In this document: positions 26,462 to 35,712 of the stretch, piece after piece | How positions within the stretch are numbered: position 1 is the stretch's first letter | How the letters are laid out: every line of letters begins with the position of its first letter | Assembly (NCBI RefSeq): GCF_007830545.1 | Contig: NZ_VLLF01000012.1 | Location: 1-64,000, forward strand | Length of the DNA stretch: 64,000 bases | Direction of reading: 5' to 3' | From: Roseibium hamelinense | Lineage (GTDB): Bacteria > Pseudomonadota > Alphaproteobacteria > Rhizobiales > Stappiaceae | Made by a program: the position numbers and the translations under genes | Notes under the pieces: generated by a model | Told to the model about the DNA's origin: nothing | Database searches by the model: none | Seen by the model: the letters and a program-made list of their open reading frames with translations, nothing else

Positions 26462-26633
26462 GCAATCAGCCTCCGGAAATGAATTTGCGCTTTTTAAGAT
26501 TGGCCACCATGCCACAAGGCTCAAGACCAGACCATGACCAGGACGGACACTTGCGGTATCCGGCCGGCACCATCGCTTCATAAAAGCGCTGCCCATCTGG
26601 TGCTTTCGCAAAGGGCCTGATAAAGCGCAGACC

Positions 26634-27152
26634 ATGGCAACAGACTCGACCCTTTCGCTTGCGGACTTTCTGAAAGTCCTGCCGCGCAACACACGCCTGA
26701 TCGGTCTCGATCTTGGCACAAAGACCATCGGACTTGCTCTGTCCGATCTCGGACGTGGCATTGCCTCGCCGATGGAGACCATCCGGCGCAAGAAATTCAC
26801 CATTGATGCGGAGCAGCTGCTGTCCATCTGCGCCCGGCAGGAGGTCGGCGGCGTAGTGCTGGGACTGCCGCTGAACATGGACGGGACAGAAGGTCCGCGC
26901 GCTCAGGCAACCCGCGCTTTTGCCCGCAATCTCGCGCCCAAGTCGGACTTGCCGATCACACTGTGGGATGAGCGCCTGTCCACATCTGCCGTCACCCGCA
27001 CGTTATTGGAAGCCGATTCAAGCCGTGCCAAACGCGCAGAAGTGGTAGACAAAATGGCGGCCGCTTATATTCTGCAAGGGTTTTTGGACCGGCTCGGCCA
27101 CATGAGCGCCGCTGGCCGCCCCACCTTTGATGACCCGCCCGAGGCCGGCTAG
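26634..27152 (+). CDS. ruvX: Holliday junction resolvase-like RuvX (YqgF)
   Basis: 172 residues. RNase H-like fold with '[18 protein letters not shown]' (first catalytic Asp), '[18 protein letters not shown]', '[11 protein letters not shown]' and '[19 protein letters not shown]' with the final acidic residue. Family members process 16S rRNA 5' ends and have been proposed to resolve junctions. The next gene (AEC transporter) starts 12 bases downstream. Cytoplasmic, housekeeping. Confidence 0.95.
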   Translation: MATDSTLSLADFLKVLPRNTRLIGLDLGTKTIGLALSDLGRGIASPMETIRRKKFTIDAEQLLSICARQEVGGVVLGLPLNMDGTEGPRAQATRAFARNLAPKSDLPITLWDERLSTSAVTRTLLEADSSRAKRAEVVDKMAAAYILQGFLDRLGHMSAAGRPTFDDPPEAG

Positions 27153-27164
27153 TCCGGACCTGTT

Positions 27165-28091
27165 ATGCTGACAACACTCAATGCCATTCTGCCGGTGATC
27201 CTGGTGATCGCGTCCGGACACGTCTTGGCCCGCAGCGGGCTGATCGGCCCCAACGACTGGCGCGGTATAGAGCGGCTTGCCTATTATCTTCTGTTTCCAG
27301 CGGTTCTGTTTCAAAAGATCGCCCTCCTAGACTTTGCATCGGTTCCCGCAGCGGCACTGAGCGCCACGCTGGTTGCTTCGATCGTGACGCTGGCGGTGCT
27401 GGTCATGGCGTTCCGGCCGGTTCTGGAAAAGGTCTGGGGCATTCCGGGCTACCGTTTCACGTCGATTTTTCAGGGAACCGTGCGCTGGAATGCGTTCGTG
27501 GCCCTCGCAATTGCTGACAGCTTGCTGGGGACCGAAGGGGTTGCCCTGATCGCAGTGGCAATGGCCGTGATGATCCCGCTGCTGAATGTCCTGTGCATTC
27601 TGGTCCTGTCCCACTATGCCAGCGCCGAACCGCCCACCCTGTCGAAAACGCTGAAGGATCTGGCGACCAACCCGTTCATTCTGTCGATCGGGGCCGGTCT
27701 ACTGGTCAATGTGTTGTCGGTGCCGATCCCCGGTCTTCTGGACAACACACTGATCATCATCGGCAGCGCAGCACTGCCGGTCGGCATCATCTGCGTTGGC
27801 GCGGGGCTGGATCTGGCCTCCCTGCGCCGCCCCGGTCCGGCGCTCACCTCCGGCACGTTTATCCGCCTGTTGTTGATGCCCGTGGCGGGCGCAGCCTTTG
27901 CTTGGCTTTTCGGCATCACGGGAACAGCACTCACGGCTGTGATCATTGCCTTGTCCGTACCGGCGGCTAGCAACTCTTATCTGATGGCAAAACTGATGGG
28001 CGGAGATGCCAAACTCATGGCAGAAATCCTGACTCTGCAAACTCTCGCCGCTATCGTCACCATCCCGCTGATGATCTATTTTCTCGGTTAG
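27165..28091 (+). CDS. AEC (auxin efflux carrier) family transporter
   Basis: 308 residues, about ten hydrophobic segments with the broken-helix layout of AEC permeases: 'ILPVILVIASGHVLARSGLI', 'FPAVLFQKIALLDF', 'GTVRWNAFVALAIADSLLG', 'VGIICVGAGLDL', and 'SVPAASNSYLMAKLMGGDAKLMAEILTLQT' near the end. Bacterial relatives export or take up malonate, malate and similar acids; substrate unknown. Probably co-transcribed with ruvX and possibly pyrB. Confidence 0.9.
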   Translation: MLTTLNAILPVILVIASGHVLARSGLIGPNDWRGIERLAYYLLFPAVLFQKIALLDFASVPAAALSATLVASIVTLAVLVMAFRPVLEKVWGIPGYRFTSIFQGTVRWNAFVALAIADSLLGTEGVALIAVAMAVMIPLLNVLCILVLSHYASAEPPTLSKTLKDLATNPFILSIGAGLLVNVLSVPIPGLLDNTLIIIGSAALPVGIICVGAGLDLASLRRPGPALTSGTFIRLLLMPVAGAAFAWLFGITGTALTAVIIALSVPAASNSYLMAKLMGGDAKLMAEILTLQTLAAIVTIPLMIYFLG

Positions 28092-28154
28092 CGGTGGACA
28101 GTTGAGGGCCCGGGCAATCGCGCCTTGTGAAACGGCTCGATTCCACCTATAGCC

Positions 28155-29123
28155 ATGATCTCGATGAGCGATACAGCCCCCCATCGGATCAGCCCCTTTC
28201 CCCATCGCCATTTGCTGGGCATTGAAGGGCTCCAACCCCAGGACATTCTCGGCCTTTTGGACCGGGCGGAAGAAGCCGTTGAGGTCAGCCGCCAGGTCGA
28301 AAAGCGCAAGTCTGTCCTGAGCGGCCGCACGCAGATCAATCTGTTTTTCGAAGCCTCGACCCGTACGCAAAGCTCGTTCGAGTTGGCGGGTAAACGTCTC
28401 GGCGCAGACGTGATGAACATGGCGGTCTCCCAGTCCTCCGTGAAAAAGGGAGAAACCCTGATCGACACGGCGGCAACATTGAACGCGATGCACCCGGACC
28501 TTCTTGTCGTGCGCCACCACGCAGCGGGCGCTGTGCATCTTCTGGCCCGCAAGGTCGGCTGCTCGGTGGTCAATGCCGGGGACGGGCCGCACGAACACCC
28601 GACGCAGGCGCTTCTCGACGCTTTGACGATACGCCGCCACAAAGGCAAGATTGCCCGGCTGACAGTCGCGATTTGCGGCGATATTGCCCATTCGCGCGTC
28701 GCCCGGTCGAACATTATTCTCCTGAACGCGCTCGGCGCCCGGGTGCGGGTCATAGCCCCCTCCACATTGCTGCCCGGTGGCATCGACAAGATGGGCGTCG
28801 AGGTGTTCCGCGACATGCGCGAGGGCCTAAGGGACGCCGATATCGTCATGATGCTGCGGCTCCAGCGCGAACGCATGAACGGCGCCTTCATCCCGTCGGT
28901 GCGCGAGTATTACCGCTATTATGGCCTCGACCAGGAAAAGCTGGGCTATGCCCGCGACGATGCCTTGGTCATGCATCCTGGCCCGATGAACCGGGGCGTC
29001 GAGATTGATCCGGCGATTGCCGACGGCCCGCAAAGCCTGATCCGCGAACAGGTGGAAATGGGCGTGGCCGTGCGCATGGCCGTGCTTGAGGCGTTGGCCG
29101 CCCATCTGCCCAACCATCACTAG
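28155..29123 (+). CDS. pyrB: Aspartate carbamoyltransferase catalytic subunit
   Basis: 322 residues. Carbamoyl-phosphate site '[20 protein letters not shown]', '[16 protein letters not shown]', '[14 protein letters not shown]', '[13 protein letters not shown]' and aspartate-binding '[10 protein letters not shown]' with '[11 protein letters not shown]'. It carries out the second step of pyrimidine synthesis. A nearer ATG at 28164 is possible. It is followed 11 bases later by the dihydroorotase-like gene, the usual pyrBC pairing; no pyrI is seen. Confidence 0.97.
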   Translation: MISMSDTAPHRISPFPHRHLLGIEGLQPQDILGLLDRAEEAVEVSRQVEKRKSVLSGRTQINLFFEASTRTQSSFELAGKRLGADVMNMAVSQSSVKKGETLIDTAATLNAMHPDLLVVRHHAAGAVHLLARKVGCSVVNAGDGPHEHPTQALLDALTIRRHKGKIARLTVAICGDIAHSRVARSNIILLNALGARVRVIAPSTLLPGGIDKMGVEVFRDMREGLRDADIVMMLRLQRERMNGAFIPSVREYYRYYGLDQEKLGYARDDALVMHPGPMNRGVEIDPAIADGPQSLIREQVEMGVAVRMAVLEALAAHLPNHH

Positions 29124-29134
29124 AGGACCCGACC

Positions 29135-30436
29135 GTGGCTGTTGACACACCCAAACCCCTCGTCCTCTCCAATGCGCGGGTGATCGATCCGGCGCGCAAA
29201 CTCGATGCGCCGGGCTCGGTCATCATTGCCGACGGCACCATTCTGGCCGCCGGGCCGGAAGCGGCCAACCAGGGTTCGCCCTATGGCGCGGATATCATCG
29301 ACTGCGCCGGCGCCATCGCCTGCCCCGGCCTCGTTGACATGTGCGTGTCTGTCGGCGAACCGGGCGCTGAACACCGTGAAACACTGGCCAGCGCCAGTGA
29401 CGCCGCCGCCGCGGGCGGGGTCACCACGATCTGCACCATGCCGGAAACCGATCCGATCATTGATGATCCGGCCTTGGTTGACTTCATCCTGCGCCGGGCG
29501 CGCGACACGGCAACCGTCCATGTCCATCCGCTGGCAGCGCTGACCAAGGGCCTGCGCGGTGAGGAAATGACCGAAATCGGTCTGCTGAAGGAAGCCGGCG
29601 CCGTCGCCTTTACCAATGGCCACAAGTCGGTCCGGAACGCGCAGGTCATGCGCCGCATGCTGACCTATGCACGCGATTTCGATGCGCTGGTCATCCATCA
29701 CACCGAGGACCCGGACCTTGCCGGCGGAGTGATGAATGCAGGCCTGAATGCCAGCTGGAAAGGCCTGTCCGGCGTGCCGCGCGAGGCGGAAATCATCATG
29801 ATCGAACGCGATCTGCGGCTGGTCGGCATGTCGAAAGGCAAATACCACGCAAACCTGATCTCGACCTCCGACAGCGCCGATGCCGTCCGCGCAGGCAAAA
29901 AACGCGGGCTCGACATCACAGCGGGCGTGTCCATCAACCATCTGACGACCAACGAAAACGACATCGGGCCTTACAGGACCTTCTTCAAAATGTCGCCGCC
30001 GCTGCGCGATGAGGATGACCGTCAGGCTATGATCTCAGCGCTGGCCGACGGAACGATTGACATCATCGTCTCAAACCATGATCCGCAGGATGTGGAAACC
30101 AAACGCCACCCCTGGGCCGAAGCAGAAGACGGCGCAATCGGCTTGGAAACCCTGCTCGCCGCCGCTCTCAGGCTGTATCACGGCGAACAGATTGACCTCG
30201 TCCGGCTGCTTGCGGCCATGACCTGCAATCCGGCAAGCCGCCTCGGCCTGGATGCGGGAACGTTGGCCAGCGGTGCGCCAGCGGACGTTATTGTGTTTGA
30301 TCCCGACCGCCCCTGGATCCTGGAAAAATCGGCGATCAAATCGCGCTCGAAAAACTCCCCCTTCGAAGATGCCCGCTTCTCGGGCCGGGTGCTCAGAACA
30401 GTGGTAGCCGGCAAGACGGTGTTTGACCGAGGGTAA
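29135..30436 (+). CDS. pyrC: Dihydroorotase-like protein (PyrC/PyrX type, probably non-catalytic)
   Basis: 433 residues of a class I dihydroorotase fold, 'LVLSNARVIDPARKLDAPGS' to 'SFEDARFSGRVLRTVVAGKTVF'-like end. The metal-binding DxHxHxR is replaced by 'GLVDMCVSVGEPG': C70 and S72 stand where the two His should be. 'FTNGHKS' stands where active enzymes have the SDDG-type loop, while 'IVSNHDPQD' retains a His. Pseudomonas-type PyrC' proteins with lost ligands are structural partners that PyrB needs for assembly; this is the likely role here. A catalytic dihydroorotase must then be elsewhere in the genome. Confidence 0.92.
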   Translation: MAVDTPKPLVLSNARVIDPARKLDAPGSVIIADGTILAAGPEAANQGSPYGADIIDCAGAIACPGLVDMCVSVGEPGAEHRETLASASDAAAAGGVTTICTMPETDPIIDDPALVDFILRRARDTATVHVHPLAALTKGLRGEEMTEIGLLKEAGAVAFTNGHKSVRNAQVMRRMLTYARDFDALVIHHTEDPDLAGGVMNAGLNASWKGLSGVPREAEIIMIERDLRLVGMSKGKYHANLISTSDSADAVRAGKKRGLDITAGVSINHLTTNENDIGPYRTFFKMSPPLRDEDDRQAMISALADGTIDIIVSNHDPQDVETKRHPWAEAEDGAIGLETLLAAALRLYHGEQIDLVRLLAAMTCNPASRLGLDAGTLASGAPADVIVFDPDRPWILEKSAIKSRSKNSPFEDARFSGRVLRTVVAGKTVFDRG

Positions 30437-30518
30437 CGCCATTCGACCGGGCGTGCCGATTGCCAGAAGCGGTGCGCAGCCTACTTTCTTGGGTGACAGC
30501 CTGGCCCGGGAGATCGGC

Positions 30519-31052
30519 GTGCGTCTTGTACTAGCTCTTATTCTTTGCGTGCAGTGTTCAAATGCCCATGCAGTTGGCGATGAGGATGACTACGCGCCGC
30601 CCCGGCCCTCTGAAACAACACGGGATTGCGCCGACGGGACGGTGTGGGACGCCGAGCGCGAGAGCTGCGTCGATCCCGACGAGACGACGAATGACCGCAA
30701 GACCATGATGCGCGACGTGAGAGAACTGGCCTATGCAGGCCGGTATCAAGACGCCGCGGCCTTGCTCGACCGTCTGCCGCATAATGACCCGTTTGTGCTG
30801 ACCTATCGCGGCTTTATTGCAAGAAAGCACGGCGATCAGATCAGCGCGAACAAATACTACACGGCCGCAATCACCGCCGATCCCGACAACCTGCTCGCCA
30901 GGTCCTATATGGGTCAGGGTTTTGTAGAAGCCGGACGGCTGGATGCGGCCTTGATACAACTGTCCGAAATCCTGAAGCGCGGCGGTCGGGAGACCTGGCC
31001 CGCGTTTTCACTCCGCTCAGCGCTGAAAAGCGGCAAGGGTTTCAACTACTGA
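30519..31052 (+). CDS. Exported TPR protein
   Basis: 177 residues from a GTG at 30519 that has GGGAG eight bases upstream; the frame is open back to a TTG at 30423 within the pyrC end. A signal peptide 'LVLALILCVQCSNAHA' is followed by an acidic linker, a Cys pair ('RDCADGTVWDAERESCVD'), and two or three TPR-like helices ('YAGRYQDAAALLDRLPHNDP', 'SANKYYTAAITADPDNLLA', 'GRLDAALIQLSEI'). Probably periplasmic, protein-binding. Position after pyrC suggests read-through transcription. Confidence 0.8.
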   Translation: MRLVLALILCVQCSNAHAVGDEDDYAPPRPSETTRDCADGTVWDAERESCVDPDETTNDRKTMMRDVRELAYAGRYQDAAALLDRLPHNDPFVLTYRGFIARKHGDQISANKYYTAAITADPDNLLARSYMGQGFVEAGRLDAALIQLSEILKRGGRETWPAFSLRSALKSGKGFNY

Positions 31053-31515
31053 CGTACATGCGTGTTGCAGAACACCGCGTTCGGTTGGCTTGAATTTGTC
31101 GCTTGGCCGGACACTGCCAAGTTCAACAGCCATACGACACGTTTTCCGGCACCACCCCACAACCAGTCCGGCCGAAACACCGCCGCCACCCAAACCGGAT
31201 TACAGCTGGAAACCGCATGCGACGGTTGATGACCACCACCGCCGCACCCGCCGTTGGGAATGCGGATTCCTTCAGCGGACAGGGCCGCATGTAACCAGAT
31301 CACAGAGACAATTTCCGACAGGATCGTTTTAACCCGGCACACCAATATCCGGCCCAGCCGCTACACCCCGTGCCACAAAACCTGCCGGGATAGCAGGCCG
31401 CTGCGCCGTCTTGGCCCTTCACACTCTGAAAGGCGCAATCACGCGTAAGGCGCCACAGCGCTCATAGAATTGAAAACGCTCAAGCACCTGCCGCGATTGC
31501 GTCCGCCGATTTGCT
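31053..31515. other. Gene-free stretch
   Basis: No coding family or RNA gene is seen between the TPR gene and the end of the 696-residue gene. Short open frames are present on both strands but none has a ribosome site or family resemblance. Confidence 0.45.
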
Positions 31516-33606
31516 CTACACAAGCATCGCTTTTTTACTTTGCGTCAAAATGTGAACGAAAGCCTCTTGTTTACTGACCTCTCTTGGTGCCTGCAAATTT
31601 TCAGCGATATAATATTTGTCTGATTGTTGGTTATTCGTTTTTACTTTGGAAACCCCGCATCTGCGCGACAGGTCCGCCGACATGTTTCCCAGTATCGCAC
31701 CATATGCTTCGTGGTGACTTCCCAAAAAAGACTTCATATCGTTGCTATTCATCGACCCAAGCTGTTTCGAACCGTCAATCTTGTTCAACGCATCGGCAAT
31801 ATTTTGCGCGCCCTTTTTTGCTTTGGCGTGATTGTAGATAAAACCGCCAGGCGAAACCTCATATCCAGCGGGCGTGTTGACAGTCTGAGGATCAAAGCGA
31901 ACGCTTCCCCATTTCTTTACCCCTGAAAAATCGAAGTTGGACAGATTCACCCCAGTAACAATAGTATTTTTATACCTATTTAAGTCGTCCGGAAGCTTGA
32001 AATTGGCAACAGAATGAAGACTGCCAGGTAAAAGTTTCGAAAGCCGCTTTACAGTAAAAGGCGTGGAAATACTCTTGATCTGGTTTTGCTTGTTTTTGAA
32101 GCTCCCAAGCGCATTTTCCGGTTTGAATGGGGGCGCGACAGCCATCTGCAAAAAGCGCATCTTCTGACCGTTGTTCATTTCAAGCTCGACAACTTTGGAG
32201 TCTTCAAGCCTGCCCTCATTGAGAATTTGCTGCAGAGGCGACACCTCGTAATTGTAGACACTCTCAAAGTATTTTTTTGTAGATTTTTTACTACCACCAT
32301 TCATGAAATCATACAGAGTATGGTCTTTACCATCCTTGTAATGTTTGACGATCCCGTCATGGTCATATTTCTGTTCGCTGCTTTCCATGAATGATTTCAC
32401 ATGTCCGGAGTCGATCGGGCCTTTGAAATGCTCATTCGGAAGCGGAATCAAGGCTATACCTCCGCGTTCATGAAGCATGTTGAAAGTAAGCATGTATTCC
32501 GGTCGGCGTTTACCGGCTTCAAAATCATTTTGATCATCTTTGTCCGGAGCCCTCAGTATATGAGCCAGGCCGGTCACAATAGCCGCCGGCTTGGAACTGC
32601 TCCTTCCATAACTGTAGGCGTTGTTAAACGCGGCCAAATAGCTGCGTTCCTCGCCGTTTTTAATCTCGGTATCGGTTTTTATACTTGCACCATTGAAGAA
32701 TTGTGTTTTCACCCCAGTCTTGCTGACCGAATCCAATGCATTTGTATGGCCCGGTGTATTCTTTGTATCCGGGCAGTCTTCGGCCCAGGCTTTCCCAACA
32801 ATTCCGCGGTTTGCGAGAGAGGTCAAAACATCGTAGGAGAAATCCAGACCGTGAATATCGCCAATCAAAACAACATTGGCGGCCTTATGGCGGGCCGAAA
32901 AACCGGCGATGTCTGACTGAACACCTGCCCAGTCCCCTCCGCGGTTTTTCACCTTACTCGGCTCATAGTCTGGCAGTCCGGGTCCAAACTCGCCCGGTTC
33001 GAACATTGTATAGTTTTGGATATCAAATGCAGTGGGAATTAAAGGGCGTTTTCCGAGCTGAATGCTGTTTTCGTATTTTTTTGCAATATCAATAAGTAGT
33101 TTTCCGTTTTTACTGCCTTTTGAGGGCTTCTGATCTTTTTGAATATCGAGACACAATGTCTTTAATTTACAATGCAGCAGATCAATTTCCGACGAAGTTA
33201 AAGCAATCAGTTTGTTTTCGTTATTTTTTTTACATAAAATATCCGGGTTTTTTGGATCGGTGAAAACCTCTAGCTTCGCAGCATCAAGCAGCGCAGGATG
33301 TGCGGTCAAAATATCCCTTGCTTTTTGAATTTCCGCCGATTTTTTGAAGAACGTAAGCTTTATGCTGCATATGCTATTTACGCTGGCCATAATGGCCTTA
33401 TCGGTGTTAAAGCCAAATTGACCCAGCGTTTTCGACTGTCTGGCATATTTCTTTTGAACGCCATCAAAGTTATTCAAGACGACTTTCGATTTTGCGATCT
33501 TTACGTTGTTTTTCGGAAAAACCATCCCGGTTTTTGGAATATTGGAAATACCATGTGCGGACGAATTGATTTTTGAGGCATTTAGCCCATCAGGTAGCTT
33601 TGCCAT
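31516..33606 (-). CDS. Large protein of unknown function, ChaN/EreA/Tiki-like core; possible secreted effector
   Basis: 696 residues, not recognised as a whole. The gene is clearly AT-richer than its neighbours (many AAA, ATT, TTT codons), pointing to recent transfer. There is no signal peptide or membrane segment; the protein is Lys/Asn/Ser rich. Residues 240-355 contain 'ANVVLIGDIHGLDFSYDVL' (Asp250, His252), 'AWAEDCP' (275-279), and 'PAAIVTGLAHILRAP' (His349), the same order as the 'GE.H', 'v.aE..P' and 'v.vvG.aH' strands of ChaN/EreA/Tiki-fold proteins. Residues 552-565 look like one or two pentapeptide-type units. AGAGGAGAAG precedes the ATG. The fold call is tentative. Confidence 0.55.
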   Translation of the reverse strand: MAKLPDGLNASKINSSAHGISNIPKTGMVFPKNNVKIAKSKVVLNNFDGVQKKYARQSKTLGQFGFNTDKAIMASVNSICSIKLTFFKKSAEIQKARDILTAHPALLDAAKLEVFTDPKNPDILCKKNNENKLIALTSSEIDLLHCKLKTLCLDIQKDQKPSKGSKNGKLLIDIAKKYENSIQLGKRPLIPTAFDIQNYTMFEPGEFGPGLPDYEPSKVKNRGGDWAGVQSDIAGFSARHKAANVVLIGDIHGLDFSYDVLTSLANRGIVGKAWAEDCPDTKNTPGHTNALDSVSKTGVKTQFFNGASIKTDTEIKNGEERSYLAAFNNAYSYGRSSSKPAAIVTGLAHILRAPDKDDQNDFEAGKRRPEYMLTFNMLHERGGIALIPLPNEHFKGPIDSGHVKSFMESSEQKYDHDGIVKHYKDGKDHTLYDFMNGGSKKSTKKYFESVYNYEVSPLQQILNEGRLEDSKVVELEMNNGQKMRFLQMAVAPPFKPENALGSFKNKQNQIKSISTPFTVKRLSKLLPGSLHSVANFKLPDDLNRYKNTIVTGVNLSNFDFSGVKKWGSVRFDPQTVNTPAGYEVSPGGFIYNHAKAKKGAQNIADALNKIDGSKQLGSMNSNDMKSFLGSHHEAYGAILGNMSADLSRRCGVSKVKTNNQQSDKYYIAENLQAPREVSKQEAFVHILTQSKKAMLV

Positions 33607-34046
33607 TAGGCAAACTTCTCCTCTCGAGTATTAACGACATGCCCAAGGGGACCCTGCATCCGCCGCAATGGATCGTCCGCGATACTGGGAAAATTAGGAA
33701 ATAGAGCAGACCTATTTCGTCATAACCATTCTGTATTTGCGAAGTGTTCCTTAGGGTAAAACAAGATCGGTCTCTTTTGGAATGTCGCGCCCGTCCAAGC
33801 CCCATCGCGTTGAGACAGCGCTCCGTTCAGGGCCGACTGCTCAACCATCTTCTCAAGGCCCGGAACCGCGCATCAGGAAGACTGCAGGCAACCAGCAGGG
33901 TTATCGAAGTTGTCCGAACACGGTTCAGCAGTGTTTCATTTTCACGGCGGGAGAGACGAAAACTTCCCAGTTTCGCGCCCTGCCCTAGAACTGGTCATGC
34001 AGCCGGATCTGGTTGCCTGACCGGAACACGTAGGATTGGACAGCAC
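33607..34046. other. Gene-free stretch, upstream region of two divergent genes
   Basis: Holds the 5' regions of the minus-strand 696-residue gene and the plus-strand secreted protein. No gene or RNA is recognised. The AT-rich part at 33660-33780 is the likely promoter area of the large gene. Confidence 0.4.
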
Positions 34047-34394
34047 ATGAAAGCCCTCGCACTCGCCGCCGCCTTCGCCGCCCTCAGCACCGGAGCCTTT
34101 GCCGCCGAACTTGCTTCGGGCGAAGCGATCACAGCGGCAATTTCAGGAAAAACCGTTCAGGGCAGCATGAGCGATAGCGGCGCTTACACCGAGTTCTATG
34201 CCGCGGACGGCACGATCCGGGGCAATGGCTACACCGGCACCTGGACGGTCAGTGACGATGAAATGTGCTTCGCCTATGGTGAGGAACCAAGCTGCTGGGG
34301 TGTCGTGCTGGACGGCACCAGCGTGTCATGGATCAAAGATGGCAAAACCGGCGGGACCGGCACGATTGTCGACGGCAATCCAAACGGATTTTAA
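34047..34394 (+). CDS. Small secreted protein of unknown function
   Basis: 115 residues. Signal peptide 'MKALALAAAFAALSTGAFA' with an AxA site, then a small beta-rich domain: 'ELASGEAITAAISGKTVQGS', 'YTEFYAADGTIRGNGYTGTWTVSDDEMCF', 'SCWGVVLDGTSVSWIKDG'. The two Cys may be disulfide-bonded. The 'G.yt..y..dGti.G..y.G.W.v....C' pattern is common in small periplasmic proteins of Hyphomicrobiales with no known role. ATG 34047 preceded by AGGA; the frame extends upstream without a start signal. Confidence 0.75.
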   Translation: MKALALAAAFAALSTGAFAAELASGEAITAAISGKTVQGSMSDSGAYTEFYAADGTIRGNGYTGTWTVSDDEMCFAYGEEPSCWGVVLDGTSVSWIKDGKTGGTGTIVDGNPNGF

Positions 34395-35064
34395 GATCCG
34401 GCCTGGCTGAGTACGGGTAAGGCGCCGATTGGAAATAAGATATGTCCAGGCGCTTTTGTTGTGCCGGGAACCCGATGGTTGCCGGATGATTTTGCTGATC
34501 GGGCCGAAGCCTCGCTGCTGCGGCCCGTTTGGTAGGACTGGCATGGCATCTTCCTGACCACTTGGCGGGATACCGGCTTCATCCAGTTTTCTCTCCCCAC
34601 AGGCCTTGGGACCAGCAGATTCTCGAAGCCGGTCGCCTCTGTGTGGCGCTGGCTCCAAAGCGGCCCCCGTTTAATGCCGTTTCCCGCGACGCCGCCTCGA
34701 TGAAAGAGATCACATATCTTGATCGCTCCCATTTGCTCGCCATTGGAATCAGCGAACGGCTCTTGGTCATCCTTTTTATGAATGGCCCCAGAAGACGCCG
34801 TGATCGTGAACCCAGAGGGGGCGGTGATTTTTGATCTGATCTTCGAGCTGGTTTTTCGTTTTTCGGTCGGCAGGACCTCGTCTGCGCAGGAAGGCTCGGA
34901 CATCGATTTTTCCGGTAATTGCTGCTGACAAGACGCTGTGGGCCAAGGCGCCTTGTTCGTGGATCGATGTTGATGAAACGGGCGGCCCGTGGCATGACGA
35001 AGCCCTTCGCCCGCGCCGCCTCTTCACCGCACCGAGCGGCCGATGCCTGGAGAGAAAAACAAAA
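34395..35064. other. 670-base stretch without a recognised gene
   Basis: Several open frames exist on both strands, but none shows a ribosome site, steady codon usage or family resemblance. It may be eroded coding DNA or a long 5' region of the plsY operon. No tRNA or obvious structured RNA is seen. Confidence 0.4.
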
Positions 35065-35712
35065 ATGCCTGATCCGATCAGTTGGGAATTCGCCTGGCCC
35101 TATTATCTCGCGGCCCTCGCCTTTGGATACCTTTGCGGATCGATCCCGTTCGGCCTGGTCCTAACGAAAGCGGCTGGCCATGGTGACATTCGCAAGATTG
35201 GCTCGGGCAATATCGGCACCACAAACGTGCTGCGGACCGGCAACAAGAAACTGGCGGCGGCAACCCTTCTGGGTGATGCGCTGAAGGGCACGCTTGCGGT
35301 GGTGCTGGTCAATTATCTCTATGGCTTGGAAATGGCGCTGGTCACGGGGCTCGGCGCGTTTCTCGGGCACCTGTTTCCGGTTTGGCTGCGGTTCAAGGGC
35401 GGCAAGGGTGTTGCGACCTATTTGGGCATCCTGATCGGGGTCTTTTGGCCGATGGGGCTGCTATTCGCGCTGATCTGGGTCGGTGTCGCCTTTGCGGTCC
35501 GCTATTCCTCGCTGTCCGCCTTGACGGCAAGCCTGTTAACGCCGCTGATCCTCTATCTGGGCTTTCAACAGGTTCAAATGGCAGAGTTGTTCGGGTTATT
35601 ATCGCTCTTGCTTTGGGCAAAACATCATGAAAACATCGGGCGACTGCTGACAGGCAAGGAAAGCAAAATCGGCTCGAAATCAAAAGCCCCTTCCCCTGGC
35701 GAGGCCGGGTGA
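35065..35712 (+). CDS. plsY: Glycerol-3-phosphate acyltransferase PlsY
   Basis: 215 residues, five membrane segments. Motif 1 '[15 protein letters not shown]', motif 2 '[20 protein letters not shown]' and motif 3 '[18 protein letters not shown]' are intact. It transfers an acyl group from acyl-phosphate to glycerol-3-phosphate in the inner membrane, the first step of phospholipid synthesis. The C-terminus has an added Lys/Ser-rich tail. Its stop overlaps the dprA start (GTGA), opening the plsY-dprA-topA run. Confidence 0.96.
   Translation: MPDPISWEFAWPYYLAALAFGYLCGSIPFGLVLTKAAGHGDIRKIGSGNIGTTNVLRTGNKKLAAATLLGDALKGTLAVVLVNYLYGLEMALVTGLGAFLGHLFPVWLRFKGGKGVATYLGILIGVFWPMGLLFALIWVGVAFAVRYSSLSALTASLLTPLILYLGFQQVQMAELFGLLSLLLWAKHHENIGRLLTGKESKIGSKSKAPSPGEAG

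Noticed and set aside
26462-26878. Upstream extension of the UPF0173 hydrolase
   Set aside because: The frame is open but overlaps ruvX on the other strand, and GGAGG lies directly before the ATG at 26461 where the family begins.
12306-33606. Functional link between the FliK/FlhB-C export pair and the 696-residue effector candidate
   Set aside because: They are 16 kb apart, in different transcription units and of different base composition; nothing in the sequence connects them.
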